DNA of 64,000 nucleotides from Saccharibacillus brassicae (GTDB taxonomy: Bacteria; Bacillota; Bacilli; Paenibacillales; Paenibacillaceae), in contig NZ_CP041217.1 of NCBI RefSeq assembly GCF_006542275.1, positions 2,899,501-2,963,500 of the forward strand, given 5' to 3'. The translations under genes and the position numbers were made by a program. Shown piece after piece: positions 25,758 to 38,585 of the stretch (position 1 is its first letter; each line of letters begins with the position of its first letter). The notes under the pieces were generated by a model, which saw nothing but the letters and a program-made list of their open reading frames with translations, was not told the DNA's origin and did no database searches.

Positions 25758-26429
25758 GTGGAACGCCATGTTTTGATCGTATTTCCCCACCCCGACGACG
25801 AATCTTTCACCGTCTCGGGCACGGCCGCCTATCACCTGCAAAACGGGACGCCCGTTACGTACGCCTGCCTCACGATGGGCCAGCTTGGCCGTAACCTCGG
25901 CAATCCGCCGTTCGCCAACCGCATAACGCTGCCGGCGATCCGCCGGGCGGAGCTCGACGCTTCCTGCGCGGCGATCGGCATCACCGATCTGCGCACGCTC
26001 GGTTTTCACGATAAAATGATCGAATTCGAAGATCGCGACCTGCTCGACGGCAAGCTGCGCGAGCTGATCGAGGAACTCAATCCGTCGCTGATCCTCACGT
26101 TCCACCCGAAATACAGCGTGCATCCGGACCATGACGCCTGCGGCGAAGCCGTCGTGCGCGTCGTCCAGGCGATGAAGCCCAAAGACCGGCCGAAAGTGCA
26201 TGTGGTCGCTTTTGCCAAAGGGCATGAACGCGCGCTCGGACCGGCCGACGTCCACGTGGACATCACGCTGTTCCTCGAACAGAAAGTCGGTTCGATCAAG
26301 GCGCACAAATCGCAGTTCCATACCGATCCGGTGTTCGAAGGACACTCGATTCACGACCCGGTGCTGCGCGAACGTTTTGCGACCGAGAAGTTCTGGACGT
26401 ACAAGTTCGACCCGCATCCGCAAAGTTAA
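25758..26429 (+). CDS. bshB2: Bacillithiol biosynthesis deacetylase BshB2
   Basis: BshB2 (YojG) removes the acetyl group from N-acetylglucosaminyl-malate in bacillithiol synthesis, or deacetylates related conjugates, in the cytosol. The 223-residue product has the LmbE/PIG-L zinc motif HPDDESFTVSG (His11, Asp14), the NPSLILTFHPKYSVHPDHDACGE block with the further zinc-site His, and normal family length. The start is GTG at 25758 behind GGAAAGGAG. The yojF neighbour supports the assignment. The other bacillithiol genes are not in the window. Confidence 0.92.
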   Translation: MERHVLIVFPHPDDESFTVSGTAAYHLQNGTPVTYACLTMGQLGRNLGNPPFANRITLPAIRRAELDASCAAIGITDLRTLGFHDKMIEFEDRDLLDGKLRELIEELNPSLILTFHPKYSVHPDHDACGEAVVRVVQAMKPKDRPKVHVVAFAKGHERALGPADVHVDITLFLEQKVGSIKAHKSQFHTDPVFEGHSIHDPVLRERFATEKFWTYKFDPHPQS

Positions 26430-26502
26430 AAAAGGTTCGTTCCCGCAAACGAAAAGCGTCCTGCCGTCTGGCAAAGATGTCGTTCGCACAACGGGTTCGT
26501 CC

Positions 26503-26544
26503 GACCTCCGACGCCGTGTACGCAGCGGTGCCGGAGGTTTTTTT
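26503..26544 (+). terminator. Intrinsic terminator after bshB2
   Basis: ACCTCCG and CGGAGGT form the base of a stem that continues with CGCCG/CGGTG and ends in seven T. Confidence 0.8.
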
Positions 26545-26639
26545 GCATACATGCCTATAAGGTTCAGGTCTTGCCCCGGGTCTTTTCCCGGCCGCGGCCA
26601 AGCCCGATTGGCGCTTCTAAAATTTTAAATAAAAACAGG

Positions 26640-26668
26640 TTGTAAAACGCGGAAAGACGGATTATACT
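26640..26668 (+). promoter_or_regulatory. Sigma-A promoter of the mannoside locus
   Basis: TTGTAA (26640-26645) and TATACT (26663-26668) are separated by 17 bp. The predicted transcript would carry a leader of nearly 390 nucleotides before the binding-protein gene. Confidence 0.75.
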
Positions 26669-26678
26669 GAACTCAAAA

Positions 26679-26692
26679 TGAAAGCGGTAACA
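26679..26692 (+). promoter_or_regulatory. cre (CcpA) site at the mannoside promoter
   Basis: TGAAAGCGGTAACA matches the cre consensus with one deviation (G at the Y position). It overlaps the start of transcription, where CcpA would repress. Confidence 0.7.
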
Positions 26693-26707
26693 CAAACGGC
26701 ATCCGTT

Positions 26708-26725
26708 TCTGGTATCGGTTTCAGA
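26708..26725 (+). promoter_or_regulatory. LacI-type operator O1 (imperfect)
   Basis: TCTGGTATCGGTTTCAGA keeps the left half-site of the perfect palindrome found at 31531 and deviates in the right half. It lies about 40 bp downstream of the -10 box. Confidence 0.6.
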
Positions 26726-26873
26726 AAATTCTCTCCGTCCTCTTAGTGTCTTCTTATCGTTCTCTTATCGCCTCCTTACCGTTCTTTTACCGCCGGGTTA
26801 ACGTCCTGTTATTATCCTCGCAAATCGTACTTTCCATCTGCTGCCGATCTTTTTCAAACCTTTTGCACGCCAA

Positions 26874-26891
26874 TCTGGAATCGATACCAGA
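26874..26891 (+). promoter_or_regulatory. LacI-type operator O2
   Basis: TCTGGAATCGATACCAGA differs from the perfect palindrome at one base. Its centre lies 166 bp downstream of O1, a spacing that permits a DNA loop. Confidence 0.7.
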
Positions 26892-27062
26892 ATATGTTCT
26901 CGCCGATGTTTTCCATCGTTTTTTACGCCAAAAAGGTGGTGATGCCGTATTAAACCCCGGGCAAGCGCAATCGATCTCCATCCTCTCCCGCATGCTGAAC
27001 CGGCCAAATCCGTCGCACATGTCATTCCGTCTCGAACACAGAAGAACAGGGGGAATCAAACG

Positions 27063-28352
27063 ATGAAACTCAGAACTTTTTCCATGCTCATGCTGTCGCT
27101 TTGCTTCATGTTCGTCATCAGTGCCTGCGGAGGGTCCGCGACTTCCGGCTCGACCGCTTCAAGCGGCGGGGGCACAGACGCATCCGGCCAGAAGGTGACG
27201 TTGAAATTGTGGTACTGGAACGGGGCCATCTCCGATTCCACGATCGAAGCCGCACGCAAAAAGTTCCCGAACGTCGATCTGCAGGCCGAGAAGCTGCCTT
27301 CCGGCGACGACTACCTGACGAAGCTCAAAACGACGATCGCCGGCGGCGGAGACGGCCCGGACATCGTGGCGATGGACAGCTGGGTCTCGTCAATGGTGAC
27401 GTACAAAGAAAAGTTCGTGAACCTGTACGACCAGGGAGCCAAAGACATTCAGCCCGACTACCTCGACTGGAAATGGAACATGGCCGCAAGCGCGGACAAT
27501 AAATACCTGATCGGCCTGCCGATCGACGTAGCTCCGGTCGTGCTGTATTACCGGACCGACCTGTTCGAGAAAGCGGGCGTGCCGAGCACGCCGGACGATA
27601 TCAAAAACGAAGTGAAAACGTGGGACGACTATTTCGCGACGCTGCAAAAAGTGAAAGACGCCACCGGCTCGCAGGCCGGCACGATCGCCGACATGTACCG
27701 GTCGATCATCGGCCAAAGCAGCGACAATTATTTCGACGCGGAAGGCAACTATATCGGCGATCAGGCCCATATCAAAAAAGCGTGGGACGATTCCGTCAAA
27801 GCTTACCAGGCCGGCCTGACGTTCCCGTACTCGAACGATTCCGAGAAAAACGCGGCGATCAACAGCGGCAAAGTCTCTTCCTTCACCGGAGCTTCGTGGG
27901 CCGTCGGCGATCTCGTCAGCGCCGCGCCGGACACGAAAGGCAAATGGAATATCGCGTATCCGCCGGGCGGCGTAGGCAACCAGGGCGGTTCGTTCTTCGG
28001 CATCCTGCAGACGTCCAAATACCCGAAAGAAGCGTATGAAGTGATCCGCTTCCTCGTCAGTCCCGAGAACCTGCTGACCGCTTACAAAGAATTCGGCAAC
28101 TATCCGTCCACGCCGTCCATCTACGACAGCCCGGACATGGTCAACAAAAACGAATTTTTCGGCGGCCAGGATCTCAGCACCGTGTTCGGCGAAGCCGCCA
28201 AAGACGTCAAAGTGGCCCATACCGATCCGCAGGACAACATGGTCGGCACGACGATCGTTGACGCGCTTGGCTCGGTCGACACCCAGAAGAAAGATCCCGA
28301 GCAGGCGTGGGAAGAAGCGCAGGCTACGATCAAACGCCAGCTTTCCCGTTAA
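27063..28352 (+). CDS. Sugar ABC transporter substrate-binding lipoprotein
   Basis: This is a 429-residue extracellular solute-binding protein of the family 1 (maltose/oligosaccharide) type. The signal peptide ends in a lipobox ISAC with Cys22 as the lipidation site, followed by a Gly/Ser linker (23-40). The mature part starts VTLKLWYWNG and shows GDGPDIVAMDSW, then YKEKFVNLYDQG and a Gly-rich FTGASWAVGD segment. It should capture the glycan for the two permeases that follow. GGGGGAATC precedes the ATG. It is the first gene of the locus, behind a promoter, a cre site and two LacI operators. Confidence 0.93.
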   Translation: MKLRTFSMLMLSLCFMFVISACGGSATSGSTASSGGGTDASGQKVTLKLWYWNGAISDSTIEAARKKFPNVDLQAEKLPSGDDYLTKLKTTIAGGGDGPDIVAMDSWVSSMVTYKEKFVNLYDQGAKDIQPDYLDWKWNMAASADNKYLIGLPIDVAPVVLYYRTDLFEKAGVPSTPDDIKNEVKTWDDYFATLQKVKDATGSQAGTIADMYRSIIGQSSDNYFDAEGNYIGDQAHIKKAWDDSVKAYQAGLTFPYSNDSEKNAAINSGKVSSFTGASWAVGDLVSAAPDTKGKWNIAYPPGGVGNQGGSFFGILQTSKYPKEAYEVIRFLVSPENLLTAYKEFGNYPSTPSIYDSPDMVNKNEFFGGQDLSTVFGEAAKDVKVAHTDPQDNMVGTTIVDALGSVDTQKKDPEQAWEEAQATIKRQLSR

Positions 28353-28388
28353 TTCGATGCAGGGAGGCATACCAATCTAATCGGCGAT

Positions 28389-28417
28389 GGGGCGAGGGAA
28401 TGTATATTCCCCGCCTC
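28389..28417 (+). promoter_or_regulatory. Intercistronic hairpin between binding protein and permease
   Basis: GGGGCG-A-GGGAAT pairs with ATTCCC-CGCCTC around GTAT: a 12-bp stem with one bulge and one G.T pair, without a T run. In ABC operons such hairpins often protect the upstream mRNA segment, so the binding protein is made in excess. Confidence 0.55.
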
Positions 28418-28440
28418 ATTGAATTACGGGAGGGGTCAAA

Positions 28441-29325
28441 GTGGGGAACCTTTTCAAGGAAATCTACAAAAGCAGAACCTTGTACCTGTTTATCTCTCCG
28501 TTCTACATTCTGTTCCTGATCTTCTCCGTGTTTCCCATCTTCTTTTCCATGTACCTGGCGGTGCATGATTGGGACGGAATCGGGACGATGAATTACGTGG
28601 GATTCAGCAACTTCGTTTACATGTTCAAAGATCCGACGTTCTGGCAGGCGCTCGTCAACAATATCGTTTTGTGGATTCTCGGCAACGGTCCGATGCTGGT
28701 CTGCGCGCTGGTCGTCGCTTACGTCATCAACTTGTCGATCATCAAGTTCAAATCTTTTTTCCGGATCGCGTTCTTCCTGCCCAATATCACGGCGATGGTG
28801 GCGGTCGTCATCATCTTCCAATCGCTGTTCGGCAACGAATACGGACTGATCAACTTTTTGCTGCAGGAACTGGGGTTGAACAAAGTGGAATGGTTCAATT
28901 CGAGCTTCGGCGTCCGGGTCGTCATCGCGTCCATGATCAGTTGGAGATATATGGGCTACAACGCGATCATCTTTCTCTCGGGGCTGCAAAAAATTCCGAA
29001 AGACCTCTACGAAGCGGCCGAGCTTGACGGAGCGACCCTGTTCCAGAGCTTTACCAAAATCACGCTGCCGATGCTTCGGCCGATCATTCTGTTCTCCGTC
29101 ATGATGTCGACGATCGGCGGATTCCAGATCTTCACCGAACCGCAGGTTCTGGCCGGCACCCAATCTCCGTATCCCGGCTCCGACACGATCGTGCTGTACA
29201 TGTTCCGGGAAGGGTTCACCTACCAGCATTACGGATACGCGGCGGCGGTCTCATGGGTCTTGTTCGTCATCATCGGGTTGTTGTCGCTGATGAATTGGAA
29301 GTTCTTTAACAGAGCCGACGACTGA
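28441..29325 (+). CDS. Sugar ABC transporter permease, first subunit (MalF-like)
   Basis: This 294-residue inner-membrane permease has six hydrophobic segments (about 13-35, 72-95, 105-128, 155-175, 208-230 and 262-284). The ATPase-contact motif is EAAELDGATLFQSFTKITLPML (residues about 192-213). It forms the channel with the next gene product. The start is GTG at 28441, directly behind GGGAGGGG. No ATPase subunit is encoded in the locus, so a shared MsmX-type ATPase is expected to energise it. Confidence 0.92.
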   Translation: MGNLFKEIYKSRTLYLFISPFYILFLIFSVFPIFFSMYLAVHDWDGIGTMNYVGFSNFVYMFKDPTFWQALVNNIVLWILGNGPMLVCALVVAYVINLSIIKFKSFFRIAFFLPNITAMVAVVIIFQSLFGNEYGLINFLLQELGLNKVEWFNSSFGVRVVIASMISWRYMGYNAIIFLSGLQKIPKDLYEAAELDGATLFQSFTKITLPMLRPIILFSVMMSTIGGFQIFTEPQVLAGTQSPYPGSDTIVLYMFREGFTYQHYGYAAAVSWVLFVIIGLLSLMNWKFFNRADD

Positions 29326-29345
29326 GGAAAAGAGGTGCAGGAAAA

Positions 29346-30182
29346 ATGAACGGTGCAACCGGGTCGAAAAAGATACAAAAAGCGTTTTTCTATACGTTTC
29401 TGATGTTGGGCGTGCTGGTATCCATCTTCCCGTTTTATTGGCTGGTCGTAATGTCGACGAACCAAACGAGCGCGATTTTCGCTTTTCCTCCGAAACTGAC
29501 ATTTGGCAGTTATTTTATGACCAACTATAATCAGGTTATGGAGAACATGGATTTCATGCGAGCGTTCGCCAATACCGTGTTCATCGCGGTGCTGAGCACG
29601 ACGCTGCAGCTGTTTTTCAATTCCTTGACGGGTTTTACTTTTGCCAAATTCAAGTTTCCCGGTTCGCGCTTCCTGTTCTTCCTCATGATCGGGACGATGA
29701 TGATTCCGGCGCAGATGCTGCTCGTTCCGCAGTTTATCATCATCAAGGAACTCGGCTGGTTGGGCAGCTACAAAGCGCTGATCGTGCCGAGTATCGCGAC
29801 CGCTTTCGGCATCTTCTGGATTCGGCAGTACGCGCTGGCGATCCACGACGATCTGCTGGAATCGGCCAGAATCGACGGCTGCAACAAATTCGGCCTGTAC
29901 TGGCATATCGCGCTGCCGATTCTGAGACCGGCGCTGGCTTTCCTCGCGATCACGACGTTTATGGGCGTATGGGAAGATTACTTGTGGCCGCTGATCGTGC
30001 TGACGGACACGTCCAAATTTACGCTCATGCTCGCTTTGCAGCAGTTGAAGTCGGTGCATACGGCCGATTATTCGATGGTCATGACCGGCACGCTGCTCGC
30101 GACCGTTCCGTTGATCATTTTCTTCCTGCTCGTCAGCCGGCAGTTCATCGCGGGAATCATGGAAGGCGCCGTCAAAAGCTGA
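29346..30182 (+). CDS. Sugar ABC transporter permease, second subunit (MalG-like)
   Basis: This 278-residue permease has six membrane helices. The conserved cytoplasmic loop is ESARIDGCNKFGLYWHIALPIL (about 178-199), and the C-terminus is the family-typical FIAGIMEGAVKS. AAAAGAGGTG precedes the ATG, 20 bases after the first permease, so the two are cotranscribed and form the transmembrane heterodimer. Confidence 0.93.
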   Translation: MNGATGSKKIQKAFFYTFLMLGVLVSIFPFYWLVVMSTNQTSAIFAFPPKLTFGSYFMTNYNQVMENMDFMRAFANTVFIAVLSTTLQLFFNSLTGFTFAKFKFPGSRFLFFLMIGTMMIPAQMLLVPQFIIIKELGWLGSYKALIVPSIATAFGIFWIRQYALAIHDDLLESARIDGCNKFGLYWHIALPILRPALAFLAITTFMGVWEDYLWPLIVLTDTSKFTLMLALQQLKSVHTADYSMVMTGTLLATVPLIIFFLLVSRQFIAGIMEGAVKS

Positions 30183-30244
30183 ACGCGGCTCCACACATTT
30201 TACGGGCTTAGGCCCCACATCCGGAAAGGAGAGGGAACACGAAG

Positions 30245-31246
30245 ATGGCGCCGAAAATCAAAGACGTGGCCCAAAAAGCGGGCGTATCCGTGACTACCGT
30301 CTCCCGAGTGTTGAACGGCGAGAAATACGTAAAAGACGACCTGAAAGCGCGGGTCAAAAAAGCGATCGACGAGCTCGGCTACACGCCCAGCCATATCGCG
30401 AGAAGCCTCGTTCGCAAAAAAACGAATCTGATCGGGGTCATCGTGCCCGACGTGACTTCGAGTTTCTACGCCACCATTTTGAGCAATATCGAAAAAACGG
30501 CCAGCCTCAACGACTATAACCTGATCGTCTGCAACATCATCGAAGACATCGACAAAGAGTACAAATATTTGCAGGTGTTCAAGGAGATGCGCGTAGAAGG
30601 CGTGATCGTCATGCACGAGAAATTGAACGACGAAATTCGGGAATTCATCGATAAAATGGACATTCCGCTTATTTTTTCGAGCGTCAAACCGAACGATCAA
30701 AAGTTCGGCTCCGTTATCATCGACGACCGCGCCGCCGCTTACGAAGCGACCGGCTATCTGATCGGGCTGGGCCATCGGCGCATCGCGTTTATCGGAGGCG
30801 ACATGCGCGACGTCACTTCGGGCCAGGGCCGTTACGCCGGCTACATGCAGGCGATGCACGACAACGGCATCGCGATCGAGCAGGGGCACGTCCGGTTCGG
30901 CGATTACAAGACGCAGAGCGGATACGAACTTATGGCAGATATGTGCGGCGGCGGGGAACTGCCTACGGCGGTGTTCGCGGCCAGCGACGATATGGCGGTC
31001 GGCGCGATGAACTGCCTGCACGACAAAGGCTTGAAAGTTCCGGAAGACGTGTCGGTGATCGGGTTCGACGGCAGTCAGCTGACGGAACTCGTGCGCCCGC
31101 GCCTCACTTCCATGGAGCAGCCGATTCGGGAAATGGGCCAGGTGACGATCGAGAAGCTGCTTGATCTGATCGCGGGCCAAACTTCGCGGGAAGATGCCGT
31201 GCTCCGGCACCGGTTGGTCGTTCGCGACAGCTGCAAAGCACGCTGA
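30245..31246 (+). CDS. LacI family transcriptional regulator of the mannoside locus
   Basis: This 333-residue repressor has an N-terminal LacI helix-turn-helix (KIKDVAQKAGVSVTTVSRVLN, about 4-24) with the hinge region near 46-60 (PSHIARSLVRKKTN). The periplasmic-binding-protein-like effector domain follows (about 62-330). Its position inside a sugar operon indicates control of that operon, with an incoming sugar or phosphosugar as inducer. The palindrome TCTGGTATCGATACCAGA, seen twice before the operon and once within the next gene, has the central CG and symmetry typical of LacI-family operators. GGAAAGGAG precedes the ATG. Confidence 0.92.
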   Translation: MAPKIKDVAQKAGVSVTTVSRVLNGEKYVKDDLKARVKKAIDELGYTPSHIARSLVRKKTNLIGVIVPDVTSSFYATILSNIEKTASLNDYNLIVCNIIEDIDKEYKYLQVFKEMRVEGVIVMHEKLNDEIREFIDKMDIPLIFSSVKPNDQKFGSVIIDDRAAAYEATGYLIGLGHRRIAFIGGDMRDVTSGQGRYAGYMQAMHDNGIAIEQGHVRFGDYKTQSGYELMADMCGGGELPTAVFAASDDMAVGAMNCLHDKGLKVPEDVSVIGFDGSQLTELVRPRLTSMEQPIREMGQVTIEKLLDLIAGQTSREDAVLRHRLVVRDSCKAR

Positions 31247-31287
31247 CCCGCTCCAAAGCCTAGAGAAAAGCGGACGGGAAGAGGGGG

Positions 31288-32249
31288 ATGACGTTGAGGA
31301 AATTCGACGCGGTGGTGATCGGGGATGCCAATATCGATCTTGCGGTCGTGGGCGGCAGCGAGGTTCCGCTGCCGGGACAGGAAGTGTACGTGGACGACGT
31401 CACGATGAACGTGGGCGGAGGAGCGGCGATATTCACGCTCGCTCTGGCCAAGCTCGGGCTGCGCGTCGCGTTTAACGGCATTTTGGGAGACGACCTGTAC
31501 GGTCGTCATATCCGGGAACAATTCTCGCAATCTGGTATCGATACCAGACAGATTCGGACGAGTACCACCCAGCGGACCGGCATCTCGATCGCTTTCAATC
31601 CGGAGACGGACCGTTCGTTCATTACGTACGCGGGCACGAACAAGGAACTGCGCATGGAAGATCTGAACCTCGAACAAGTGTCGGCCGGCCGGCATGTCCA
31701 TATGACCGGATACCGCGGCAGAAGCAATCACGAACCGTTCATGGCCGCCGCCAAAAAGCTCAAAGCCGAAGGGGTGACGCTGTCCTGCGACGTCGGCTGG
31801 GACGAATCCGGCGAATGGGACAAAAGCATCTTCGAATTGATGCGGCAGTTCGACATCTTCCTGATGAACGAGACCGAAGCGTTTCATTATACAGGATTCG
31901 AAGCGGTCGAAGACAGCCTGCGGCTGTTCTCGCAATACTGCGGCCACGCGGTCATCAAGCTCGGCTCCCGGGGAGCGGCCGCGATGCAGGACGGCACGTC
32001 GTTCCGCCGTCCGGCTTATCCGGTGCGGGCCGTCGATACGACGGGCGCCGGAGACTGCTTCAATGCCGGCTATCTGTTCGGCTATCTGTCGGGCATGGAC
32101 GCCGAGACGAGCCTGAAGTACGGCAACGCCTGCGGGGCGCTGTCGGTCGAAGCGTACGGAGGCAGCACGGGGCTGCCGGATTTGGCGGGACTGGAGCAGT
32201 TTATCCGCAAGCACGAACCTGCCTTTGCGGAGAAGAGAGGAGGCTTGGC

Positions 32250-32253
<4 letters not shown>
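31288..32253 (+). CDS. PfkB family carbohydrate kinase
   Basis: This is a 321-residue ribokinase-like sugar kinase. The N-terminal [10 protein letters not shown] and the Gly-rich [18 protein letters not shown] (sugar and lid region) are present. So are IFLMNETEA and the C-terminal signature [16 protein letters not shown], whose Asp is the catalytic base. The substrate could be mannose, fructose or a related sugar released by the glycosidases; the sequence does not decide. ATG at 31288 sits almost on top of GAGGGGG; TTG at 31294 has better spacing and may be the true start. The stop overlaps the next start (ATGA). A perfect LacI-type palindrome lies inside the gene. Confidence 0.9.
31531..31548 (+). 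promoter_or_regulatory. LacI-type operator O3, perfect palindrome inside the PfkB gene
   Basis: TCTGGTATCGATACCAGA is a perfect 18-bp palindrome that encodes SGIDTR. It uses codons (TCT, GGT, AGA) that are uncommon in this GC-rich neighbourhood, which suggests selection for the DNA sequence. It lies 4.65 kb from O2. Confidence 0.7.
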
Positions 32254-36799
<4,546 letters not shown>

Positions 36800-36862
36800 G
36801 ACGGCAGACGGAGCGGCAGGCACGTCGCAAGCGGAAGTTTCCAATCAGAAGGAGGGTTCGGA

Positions 36863-37804
36863 ATGAAGGGCATGCGCATTCAGGGAGTGGACAAGGAGAT
36901 TTCGCGGTTGATGATGGGCACGGGCGATTTGAGAAAGCTGGAAGAAGCGGAGCGGACGATGCTGGAAGCGTATATCGAAGCCGGCGGCAATGCGTTCGAT
37001 ACGGCCCATCAGTACAGGGGCAGAGAGCAGCTGCTCGGACAGTGGCTGGCGGAAAAAAAGCTGCGGGAACACGTCGTCATTTTGTCCAAAGGCGCCCATC
37101 ACGACGACGGAAGCCCGGGTCCGCGGGTCAATCCCGAAGCGATCCGCAAAGACCTGCTGGAAAGTCTGGAGCGACTGGGCACCGACTACGTCGACCTGTA
37201 TGCGCTGCACCGCGACGATCCGACCGTCGAGGTCGGACCGATCGTCGAAGAGCTGAACGCGCATCTGGAAGCGAAGCGGGTTCGCGCGATCGGCGCTTCC
37301 AACTGGTCGCATGACCGAATCCGCGAAGCGAACCGGTACGCGGAATCGCACGGCCTGACCGGCTTTGCGTTCAGCAGCCCGAACCTGAGCCTGGCCAAGC
37401 CGAACCGGCCGCGCTGGGAAGGCTGCGTCTCGGCCGACGAACGCACCTGCGACTGGCATACAGGCAGCCAGCTGCCGCTGTTGTCGTGGTCGGCCCAGGC
37501 CGGAGGCTTTTTCTCGGGACAGTTCAAGCCGGACGATCGGTCGGACGCGGAAATGGTCGACGTCTATTACAGCGAGCCGAACTGGGAACGTTACCGGCGC
37601 GCGGTGGAACTGGCGACACGCAAAAACGTCACGCCGATCCAAATCGCGCTGTCCTACGTGCTGCATCAGCCGTTTCCGACGGCGGCGATCATCGGCCCGA
37701 GAAGCAAAAGCGAGCTGGATTCTTCGGTAGAAGCGATGAACCTGCCGTTGACCGCCGCGGAAGTCGAATGGCTGGATCTCAAAAAGGAGGCGATCGAATC
37801 GTGA
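36863..37804 (+). CDS. Aldo/keto reductase
   Basis: This 313-residue NAD(P)H-dependent oxidoreductase of the AKR TIM-barrel fold carries the N-terminal block NAFDTAHQYRGREQLLG with catalytic Asp and Tyr. VVILSKGAH supplies the Lys, YVDLYALHRDD the His, and AIIGPRSKSELDSSVEAMNL the cofactor tail. The substrate is unknown; next to a sugar isomerase it may interconvert a sugar and its keto or polyol form. AAGGAGGG precedes the ATG, 63 bases after the GH2 gene. Its stop overlaps the next start (GTGA). Confidence 0.9.
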   Translation: MKGMRIQGVDKEISRLMMGTGDLRKLEEAERTMLEAYIEAGGNAFDTAHQYRGREQLLGQWLAEKKLREHVVILSKGAHHDDGSPGPRVNPEAIRKDLLESLERLGTDYVDLYALHRDDPTVEVGPIVEELNAHLEAKRVRAIGASNWSHDRIREANRYAESHGLTGFAFSSPNLSLAKPNRPRWEGCVSADERTCDWHTGSQLPLLSWSAQAGGFFSGQFKPDDRSDAEMVDVYYSEPNWERYRRAVELATRKNVTPIQIALSYVLHQPFPTAAIIGPRSKSELDSSVEAMNLPLTAAEVEWLDLKKEAIES

Positions 37805-38553
37805 TCAAACATCAACTGGCCGCCCAGCTGTATACGGTGCGAAACGAATTGAAAGCGGACTTCGAAAGCGTGCTCAAAGAGTTGAGCCGCATGGGCTGGG
37901 CAGCGGTGCAGATCGACGGGCTGCACGGCAACTCCGCCCGGGACATCTCGGCGCTCATGCGGGAGTTGGGGTTGAAGACCGCGGGCATGCACGTCGGGCT
38001 GGAGCGGATGAAAAACGATCTGGACGCCGTGCTGGAAGAAGCCGATCTGTTCGGAACGCGCGACTTCATCTGCCATTCGCTGCCGGACGGGCTGCAAAAT
38101 CCGGAAGGCTACCGCAGTGTGAAAAAAGATCTGCTGGAAGTGGCCGAGCGGGTAGCGGGCACGGGGTACCGGGTCGGCTACCACAATCACGATTTCGAAT
38201 TCCATACGTCGATCGACGGCAAGTTCGCGCTTGACTATCTGCTCGACGATCCTGCCATCCATGCGGAAATCGATACGTATTGGGTGCTCAAAGGCGGTCA
38301 GGACCCGCTGTCCTTCATTCAAAAGTACGCATTCCGCATGCCGATCCTGCATTTGAAAGACATGACCGACGACGACCGGCAAACGTTCGCCGAGATCGGC
38401 ACGGGCGTGATCGACTTCGCTCCGATTCTGCGCTGGGGACTTCAAAGCGGCGTGGAATGGTTCGCCGTCGAGCAGGATTACTGCCCGGGCCGTCCGCTGG
38501 ACAGCCTGGCGCTCAGCCTGGAAAATCTGTTGAAACTGGAAGAACAGCTGTAA
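37801..38553 (+). CDS. Sugar phosphate isomerase/epimerase (xylose isomerase-like TIM barrel)
   Basis: This 250-residue protein opens IKHQLAAQLYTVRNELKADF, followed by AGMHVGLERM, GYHNHDFEF (metal-site His/Asp-type residues), AEIDTYWVLKGG and PILHLKDM. These mark the AP-endonuclease-2/xylose-isomerase-like superfamily, in which many members isomerise or epimerise sugars in catabolic operons. The start is GTG at 37801 behind AAAGGAGG; longer upstream frames overlap the AKR gene. It probably works together with the AKR on one intermediate, which the sequence does not identify. Confidence 0.9.
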   Translation: MIKHQLAAQLYTVRNELKADFESVLKELSRMGWAAVQIDGLHGNSARDISALMRELGLKTAGMHVGLERMKNDLDAVLEEADLFGTRDFICHSLPDGLQNPEGYRSVKKDLLEVAERVAGTGYRVGYHNHDFEFHTSIDGKFALDYLLDDPAIHAEIDTYWVLKGGQDPLSFIQKYAFRMPILHLKDMTDDDRQTFAEIGTGVIDFAPILRWGLQSGVEWFAVEQDYCPGRPLDSLALSLENLLKLEEQL

Positions 38554-38585
38554 GTCCAAATCCACGAATGAAGGTGAGGCTGACT

